From positions 1 to 39,688 of the forward strand of contig VGVM01000021.1 of NCBI GenBank assembly GCA_016874035.1: a DNA stretch of 39,688 nt. Reading direction: 5' to 3'. The position numbers and the translations under genes are program-made. Source of the stretch: Gemmatimonadota bacterium. Lineage in GTDB: Bacteria > Gemmatimonadota > Gemmatimonadetes > Gemmatimonadales > Gemmatimonadaceae. The notes beneath the pieces were generated by a model. It ran no database searches. It saw nothing but the letters and a program-made list of their open reading frames with translations, and had not been told where the DNA came from. Positions 33,555 through 39,688 of the stretch are shown here, one piece after another (the stretch's first letter is position 1; the number at the start of each line of letters is the position of its first letter).

Positions 33555-35260
33555 CAGGCCTTCCCGCCCGGCGGGCGCTGCATGCGCGTGTTCGCCTGCT
33601 TCCTCGCCTGCGTGTCGCGTTCGTCGCGCGACGCCGCCGCCAGGAGCTGCTCGGCCTGCTGCCGCGACATCGGCTGGTTCTCCTGCGGGCTCGCCTGCTG
33701 CGATTCCTGTGGCTGCTGGCGCGGCTGCTCACGACTGCCGCCGCCGCTGCCACTCTGCTTGATCTTGAGCGCGATCTCGTAGTTCCAGCGCGCGTCATCG
33801 TCGCCGGGCGTTTCCATCAGGAGCTGCCGATACGCGGCCAGCGCCCCCTCGGCGGCCCTCGCGCGTTCGGGATTGTCCGGCCGCATCGCACGCTTGAGTC
33901 GCGTGAGTCCGAGGTTGAACAGGGCCCGCCGTCGCACGGCGGTTTCCGGCGTCGCCTGCGCGCGGTCGAGCGCGTCCTCCGCCGTGTTCAATGAATCCGC
34001 ATTCAGCAGCGCGGTGCCGAGGTCGTACAACGTCACCATCCGCTTGTCGCCCTGCTCGATCGCCCGACGCCACTTGGCCGCCGCTTCCGTGTACCGGCCC
34101 TGCTCATGGAGCTTCACGGGCGACTGCGCCGCTGCAGCGCGCGGGACCAGCAGCACAGGCGCGGCGACGGCGGCAACGGCACCGGGCGTCGTCGGCAGGA
34201 TTGTCAGTGCGAAGACGGGAACCGCCCAGCGAAGCCAGCGGCGCAACCGGGCCGCCTCACCGCCGTCCGCGCGCCACGCATCCACGAGCAACAGGAGGAT
34301 CGCGGGGATCAGGAACCACCCAAGCCGGAGCGGCCGCGAGAGATTCTCCTCGACGTTCCGCTGCTCCGCATCGAGGCGCGAGAGCGCGCGTTGGATGCGC
34401 CCGGCCCGATCACTCTCGCCGGCGCCGATGAACTCGCCCCCCGCCGCATCCGCCACGCGCTTGAGCAGCGTCGGGTCGTACCGCGTCGTCACCACTTCGC
34501 CGGCGTCGTCGCGCAACTCGCGCATCTCGCCGTTCTCGAACACGGGAATCGTTCCGCCGTCCTCAGTACCGAACCCCACGGCCACAATGCTGATTCCCGC
34601 CGCTTTCGCTTCCTGCGCCGCGGCGATGGCGGCGTCGTGATCGTCGAACGCCTCACCGTCGCTCAAGATCAGCAGCACGCGACTGGCTGAACCCGAGGCG
34701 GCCTTGAGCAGCTCGGTCCCCTGCGTGATGGTCGGGGCGAGCGCCGTCCCGGCGAATCCGACGATGGACGGATCGAAGTTGTCCAGGAACAGTTCGATCG
34801 CGCCGTTGTCGAGTGTCAGCGGCGCCAGCACGTAGCTTCGCCCGGCAAACGCGATGAGCGCGTTCCGGTCGCCCGGCGCGGCGGCGCGGTACCGTCGCAC
34901 CTCCTGCCGCATGCGCTCGAGGCGGCTGGGTCGTTCATCCTCCGCCTGCATGGACACCGAGGCGTCCATCGCGATCACGACATCCACGCCGCGCTGCCGG
35001 CCGACAACCGTGCCGTCGCCCCAGCGGGGTCCCGCGAGCGCAATGACCGCCAGTGACGCTGCCGCGCCCACCCGCGTGAGCGTGCGAACCGGGCGCTGGC
35101 GTGCAACGGCAGGCGTGAGCCGCTCAATCGCCGCGTCGCCGCCGAGCTCGCCCAGCCGGCGCAGGCGCCTCCGGTGGTGCCACAGGTACAGCCCGCCGAT
35201 CGCGGGACCGGTCAGGACCGCGAGCAGCGCGAGCCACGGAAAGTCGATCGCCGCGTTCAT
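33551..35260 (-). CDS. BatB-BatC fusion: VWA domain and TPR membrane protein
   Basis: A 569-residue protein. It has an N-terminal transmembrane helix pair (about 8-27 and 62-78) and a von Willebrand A domain with the MIDAS DASVSM (99-104), GFAGTALAPTI and ILSDGEAFDD. Two hydrophobic segments follow (about 320-385) and then a TPR region (about 400-500, EQGRYTEAAAKWRRAI and LFNLGLTRLKRAM). It ends in a Gln/Ser-rich tail (PRQQPQESQQASPQENQP). BatB (VWA) and BatC (TPR) are separate genes in several bacteria, so this is a natural fusion. The gene starts 7 nt after batA. Confidence 0.88.
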   Translation of the reverse strand: MNAAIDFPWLALLAVLTGPAIGGLYLWHHRRRLRRLGELGGDAAIERLTPAVARQRPVRTLTRVGAAASLAVIALAGPRWGDGTVVGRQRGVDVVIAMDASVSMQAEDERPSRLERMRQEVRRYRAAAPGDRNALIAFAGRSYVLAPLTLDNGAIELFLDNFDPSIVGFAGTALAPTITQGTELLKAASGSASRVLLILSDGEAFDDHDAAIAAAQEAKAAGISIVAVGFGTEDGGTIPVFENGEMRELRDDAGEVVTTRYDPTLLKRVADAAGGEFIGAGESDRAGRIQRALSRLDAEQRNVEENLSRPLRLGWFLIPAILLLLVDAWRADGGEAARLRRWLRWAVPVFALTILPTTPGAVAAVAAPVLLVPRAAAAQSPVKLHEQGRYTEAAAKWRRAIEQGDKRMVTLYDLGTALLNADSLNTAEDALDRAQATPETAVRRRALFNLGLTRLKRAMRPDNPERARAAEGALAAYRQLLMETPGDDDARWNYEIALKIKQSGSGGGSREQPRQQPQESQQASPQENQPMSRQQAEQLLAAASRDERDTQARKQANTRMQRPPGGKAW

Positions 35261-35267
35261 CGCGAAC

Positions 35268-36260
35268 TCACGGCAACGGTCCCCGCCACGCGAGCAACAG
35301 GAGTTCGGCCATCAGCGCGAACAGGCCGATCGCCAGCGGCCAGCGGTACAGTTCCTGGAAGCGCACGTATCGCTTGGCACGAATCGGCGCACGCTCCAGC
35401 TGGTCGATCTGCTGGTAGATGCGTTGGAGCGCCTCGCCGTCGCGGGCGCGGAAGTACCGGCCGCCACTGACGTCCGCCACGTACTTGAGCAGCGGTTCGT
35501 CGATTTCCACGGGGCGATTCTCGTACCGCAGGCCGAACACGCCCCGCCCCACCGGCACGGGCGCCGTGCCCTCGCTCCCCACGCCAATCGTGTACACGCG
35601 GATCCCGAGCGCCGCCGCGGCGCTTGCCGCGGTGCGTGGGTCGATGGTCCCGCGATTGTTCACGCCATCGGTGAGGAGCACAAGCACGCGCGAGCGACCG
35701 GGTGCATCGCGCAACCGATTCGCGGACGTCGCGATGGCGGTCCCGATCGCGGTGCCGTCCTCGAGCTGGCCCGGCTGGAGGTTGTCCACCGCGGCCAGCA
35801 GAACCGGATAATCCACGGTGAGCGGAACCTGCGTCAGCGCCTCACCGGAGAACGCCACGATGCCGACCTGGTCCACGCTCCGCGCGCGGATGAACTCCTT
35901 CACGCGCTCCTTCGCGACTTCGAGCCGGTTGAGCGGTTGGAAGTCCTCGGCGAGCATCGAAGTCGACAGGTCCACGGCCAGCACGATGCTGATGCCGTCG
36001 GAGTGCACATCCTCGGCGCGCGCGCCTGCGCGCGGCCGCGCCGCCGCGACGCAGAGCGCCACGATCGCAAGCGCACGGGCGCCCGCCAACACGCGAGCGA
36101 CCCAACGCCCTCCGCCGCGCCCGCCCAGCAGGACATCCACCCGTGAAAACAGGATCGCCGGTGGACGGCGACGACGGCGCCACCAGAGCCAGGCCGCGAC
36201 TCCGACAATGCCGAGCAACCACCACGGCTCACCGAAACTGATGCGCGAGAGCAGGTTCAT
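35268..36260 (-). CDS. batA: BatA-like VWA-domain membrane protein
   Basis: A 330-residue protein. It has an N-terminal membrane helix (about 12-27), a second helix (about 60-75), then a VWA domain with an intact MIDAS: DLSTSM (97-102), DGTAIGTAIATSANRL carrying the conserved Thr, and VLLTDGVNNRG. A final transmembrane helix lies near the C-terminus (LAIGLFALMAELLLLAW). I chose the ATG at 36258-36260, which overlaps the preceding stop (ATGA). The VWA domain is expected to bind a divalent metal and protein partners at the periplasmic or cytoplasmic face. Confidence 0.92.
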   Translation of the reverse strand: MNLLSRISFGEPWWLLGIVGVAAWLWWRRRRRPPAILFSRVDVLLGGRGGGRWVARVLAGARALAIVALCVAAARPRAGARAEDVHSDGISIVLAVDLSTSMLAEDFQPLNRLEVAKERVKEFIRARSVDQVGIVAFSGEALTQVPLTVDYPVLLAAVDNLQPGQLEDGTAIGTAIATSANRLRDAPGRSRVLVLLTDGVNNRGTIDPRTAASAAAALGIRVYTIGVGSEGTAPVPVGRGVFGLRYENRPVEIDEPLLKYVADVSGGRYFRARDGEALQRIYQQIDQLERAPIRAKRYVRFQELYRWPLAIGLFALMAELLLLAWRGPLP

Positions 36261-37219
36261 CGGCGCTTCGGACGCTCGGGGCGCGCCGCAGCGCGCTGTT
36301 GCGCTTCCCACGCCAGCTGGATCTTCGCGGCAAAGTCACGCACCGCACTCGCCGTGCTCGTCGCCTCGTCGGCGGTCACGGGGCGAGCGGCAAACCGCAC
36401 CGCCGCGTCACGGGAGAACAGGTCGGCGACCTGCGCGACCGGCACCGGGAACGGCGTGGCTCCGATCGCAGCCACGAACCCGTCGGCGTCGGTCGGCATG
36501 CCCGGGAAACGACGCGCGAGATACTCGCGGAACGCATCCACGTACCCAAGCATGTGACGGCCCCGCTCCCCGGACGCCGCGAGCGCGAGCCGGTCCAGGG
36601 CGTCAAAGCTGCCGAGCGCGTCCGCCCACGCATCAATCGCGGCCGGAGCGGCCGCGCGCCGCAGCTGCCGACGCTGTCGCACGTACCACCACGCACTGAC
36701 CAGGGCGATCAGCCCCACAAGCCCGTACTGCCACCCGCGACCCGGAATCGGCAGCGGCTCGCGCGCGCCACGCGGCGTCTGGCTCGCGCTGTCCGCCGGC
36801 AACGCCGACGTCACCTCGACCTGTCCGGAACTCGTCGTGTATTCGCGTACACGCGCGGCGATGCGCACGCTGACCGGCGCGATCAAGGGTGTGTGCGTGC
36901 CCGGCTCCCACGCGACGAACCGGTACACGGCAGTCTGATCGAGCACATCACCCGGCGGCCCGTCCTCGATCACGCGCGGATCGAGCGGCTCGATGATGCC
37001 GCCGGCGGCCGGGGTCTCCGGGAAGCGCAGTGCCGCGGCCTTGGGAACCCGGGCGCGCACACGAACCTCGAACGGCTCGCCAATCGCCACGCGAGCCGGC
37101 GTAACGGTCACCGTGACGAGCCCGTACGACGGATCCGGCGACTGCGCGCCACCCGGCACTGCCAGGGTGAGGCCCGCAGCGATGACCAAACCCGAAACGC
37201 AGAGGCCGAGGACGCGCAT
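36257..37219 (-). CDS. Bat-operon membrane protein with N-terminal exported domain
   Basis: A 320-residue protein with a signal sequence (MRVLGLCVSGLVIAAGLTLA) and an exported beta-sandwich-like domain (VTPARVAIGEPFEVRVRARV, AVYRFVAWEPGTHTP) similar in style to BatD. One transmembrane helix follows (about 183-202, WQYGLVGLIALVSAWWYVRQ) and then a helical cytoplasmic tail (about 205-320, FDALDRLALAASGERGRHML). It occupies the slot between DUF58 and batA, where many Bat operons encode a small membrane protein. I chose the ATG at 37217-37219 with GGAGG upstream; the frame is open to 37873, but the extra part is antisense-like and mirrors the DUF58 gene. Confidence 0.8.
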   Translation of the reverse strand: MRVLGLCVSGLVIAAGLTLAVPGGAQSPDPSYGLVTVTVTPARVAIGEPFEVRVRARVPKAAALRFPETPAAGGIIEPLDPRVIEDGPPGDVLDQTAVYRFVAWEPGTHTPLIAPVSVRIAARVREYTTSSGQVEVTSALPADSASQTPRGAREPLPIPGRGWQYGLVGLIALVSAWWYVRQRRQLRRAAAPAAIDAWADALGSFDALDRLALAASGERGRHMLGYVDAFREYLARRFPGMPTDADGFVAAIGATPFPVPVAQVADLFSRDAAVRFAARPVTADEATSTASAVRDFAAKIQLAWEAQQRAAARPERPKRR

Positions 37220-37223
37220 GCGC

Positions 37224-38119
37224 CTACCTCCGCCTGAGCCGGCGCCCACGAATCTCCCTCGTGTGAAAGAACCGCAGCATGGGCTCGGCCCATCCCGTCT
37301 CGGTCGGCACGACGACTTCGTCAATAGCGAGGCGCCGAAGGAGTTGCTGCCGCGACGCGCGTTCGCCGGCGAGCGCGGCCGCATAGTGCGTGCGCACGCC
37401 CGGATCGCTGGTGTCAATCTCGACGAGCCGCCCCGTCTCGGCGTCCACAAGCCGACTGACGCCCACGTTGGGCAACGTCCGCTCACCCGGATCGTCGAGC
37501 ACGACCGCGACGATGTCATGCCGCTGCGCGAGGATACGCAGCGGCCGCTCGATCGGCGGCGTGACGAAATCCGAGATGACGAAGACGATCGCGTGGTGAG
37601 AGAGGATCCGCGCGGCGTACTCCAGCCCGACTCCGAGGTCCGTGGCGCGCGCCGAGGTGGGCCAGGCGAGCACATCGCGCACCAACCGCAGCGCGTGGCG
37701 CCGGCCCTTGCGCGGCGGGACCACGTGCTCCGTCCGGTCACTGCACAACACGAGTCCGACGCGGTCGTTGTTCCGCGTCGCCGTGAGTGCGAGCACCGCC
37801 GCGAGTTCGGCGGCCATCGCCTGCTTGTCGCGCACGCCCGTGCCGAACCGGCTCGACCCGGAGCAATCCACAAGGAGGAGCACGGTCAGCTCACGCTCCT
37901 CGACATAGCGCTTGACGAAGAGCCGACGCATGCGCGCGCTCACGTTCCAATCGATCGTGCGCACCTCGTCGCCGGGCTGGTACTCGCGCACCTCGGAGAA
38001 CTCCATGCCCTGCCCCTTGAACACGGAGTGGTACTCCCCGACAAAGCGCGAGTTCACGAGCCCACGCGTGCGTAACTCGATGCGCTTGACCTGCCGGAGA
38101 ATGTCCGGTGCGATCGCCG

Positions 38120-38123
<4 letters not shown>
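37224..38123 (-). CDS. DUF58 protein (VWA-like, MoxR partner)
   Basis: A 299-residue DUF58 protein without membrane helices. The family core is clear: FVGEYHSVFKGQGMEFSEVREYQPGD, RTIDWNVSARM and the metal-site-like DCSGS (DxSxS), with FVISDF further on. DUF58 proteins almost always sit beside MoxR ATPases and are thought to be MoxR clients or partners. The start is GTG, overlapping the moxR stop (GTGA). The stop lies within the ribosome-binding region of the next gene. Confidence 0.92.
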
Positions 38124-39097
<974 letters not shown>

Positions 39098-39119
39098 CGG
39101 CCGACTCTCGTGGATGGGG

Positions 39120-39153
39120 AAGGCGCGAACCGCCGCGCCCGACGAAGCGCCTT
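39120..39153 (-). terminator. Weak hairpin after the rluB-like gene
   Basis: AAGGCGC (39120-39126) can pair with GCGCCTT (39147-39153) around a 20-nt loop, overlapping the rluB-like stop codon. No U-tract follows. It may only attenuate transcription into moxR, which begins 54 nt after the stop. Confidence 0.3.
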
Positions 39154-39688
39154 AAGATAAGGCCGACAGCAGCGCCAGTTCGCGTGCGGAGAGCGGTCGA
39201 AATGCCCCCTTGGGCAGTCGCCCCAGTTCGATCGGACCGAACCTCACCCGGACCAGCCGGTCCACCTCGAGGCCCAGCGCTTCGCAAATGCGTCGCACTT
39301 CGCGGTTGCGACCTTCGGTCAGCGTGACATCGAGGCGCGACAGTCCCCGCGAAATGCGCTCATGGGCAACCTCCGCGACATGCACCGGCCCGTCCTCGAG
39401 CATCAGCCCGCGACGCAACGCCTGCGCCGCGCCGATCACGTCCCCGCGCACGTACGCCGAGTACGTGCGTGGCACCTCGTGGCTCGGGTGCGTCAGGCGA
39501 TGCGCCGCCGTACCATCGGTCGTGAGGAGCAGTGCGCCTTCCGTCAGGTAGTCGAGCCGACCCACGTACGTCAGGCCCGGCGCATCCGGCACCAGCGCGA
39601 ACACCGTCGGGCGGCCGCGCGGATCTCGGCGCGACGTCAGTACGCCGGCCGGCTTGTGCAGCAGGTACCACGTGGTCTGCGCGGACGG
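39152..39688 (-). CDS. rluB: RluB/RsuA-family pseudouridine synthase, C-terminal part (cut by window edge)
   Basis: The last 178 residues of a gene whose start lies beyond the right edge. The family core is visible: YLLHKPAGVLTSRRDPRGRPT at the beginning, GRLDYLTEGALLLTTDG with the catalytic Asp, HEVPRTYSAYV, and RNREVRRICEALGLEVDRLVRVRFGPIEL. The RluB/E/F and RsuA subgroups modify single uridines in ribosomal RNA (RluB acts on 23S), so the subgroup choice and symbol are tentative. The N-terminal S4 domain is expected upstream. It is the first visible gene of the minus-strand array that continues with moxR. Confidence 0.88.
   Translation of the reverse strand, partial: PSAQTTWYLLHKPAGVLTSRRDPRGRPTVFALVPDAPGLTYVGRLDYLTEGALLLTTDGTAAHRLTHPSHEVPRTYSAYVRGDVIGAAQALRRGLMLEDGPVHVAEVAHERISRGLSRLDVTLTEGRNREVRRICEALGLEVDRLVRVRFGPIELGRLPKGAFRPLSARELALLSALS

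Noticed and set aside
29559-33782. Two plus-strand open frames of more than 630 codons (29559-31472 and 31863-33782) opposite mutL and the BatD/E gene.
   Set aside because: Both are antisense to confident genes, with low-complexity Arg/His-rich composition and no recognisable family.
37220-37873. A long N-terminal extension (to 37873) of the exported Bat-operon protein.
   Set aside because: The extra residues are a frame-shifted image of the DUF58 gene; the ATG at 37219 has a good ribosome-binding site and a signal peptide follows.

Overview
The window is a compact, high-GC bacterial chromosome segment made of long same-strand gene arrays with 1-14 bp overlaps or very short gaps. No rRNA, tRNA, CRISPR array, insertion sequence or prophage gene is visible. 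The gene content (bshA, a MoxR/Bat operon, a GlmU-family protein of the kind known from Bacteroidota, a stand-alone Roadblock/LC7 protein, GatCAB, CIRCE-controlled groESL) and the style of the two-component proteins suggest a Gram-negative of the Gemmatimonadota or a related lineage. That assignment is an inference from content, not a database match.

Layout. (1) 1-2971, minus: rimP-nusA-ylxQ-infB, behind a good promoter and a leader with two hairpins, the second followed by a U-tract (a probable attenuator). (2) 2968-4263, minus: a secreted PQQ-type sugar dehydrogenase lipoprotein, divergent from exonuclease III (4396-5193, plus). (3) 15840 down to 5211, minus: one nine-gene array, lipoprotein - serS - histidine kinase - pcrA/uvrD - gatC - gatA - gatB - murA - pgeF, headed by a consensus-like promoter that diverges from the next operon. 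(4) 15854-19780, plus: Roadblock/LC7 - CheY-like receiver - mannose-1-phosphate guanylyltransferase - GlmU-family protein - metallo-beta-lactamase-fold hydrolase; the last four genes are joined by 1-4 bp overlaps. (5) 19809-22839: a YjbH-like outer-membrane protein (minus) divergent from an Asp-box lipoprotein (plus), both with a -10 box exactly 6 nt before the start codon, as in leaderless genes. (6) 22862-25120: groES-groEL with a CIRCE operator; all three spacers around the operon carry degenerate 7-bp tandem repeats. (7) 39688 down to 25118, minus: one 14.5-kb array, rluB-like - moxR - DUF58 - four Bat genes (two of them fusions) - mutL - miaA - bshA - uppP - birA - coaX.

How the genes fit together. 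The arrays mix translation and RNA modification (rimP, nusA, infB, serS, gatCAB, miaA, rluB), DNA repair (xth, pcrA, mutL), cell-wall building (murA, pgeF, uppP, possibly the GlmU-family protein), thiol, cofactor and protein-modification chemistry (bshA, coaX, birA) and envelope stress (MoxR/Bat). The least familiar region is 15.8-22.8 kb, where a Roadblock/receiver regulatory pair is translationally coupled to sugar-nucleotide genes beside a YjbH-like exopolysaccharide-type outer-membrane protein. This is the best candidate for an undescribed system. The heptamer repeats around groESL are the most unusual non-coding structure. No experimental or database evidence was available; functions are assigned from recognised motifs and family resemblance.
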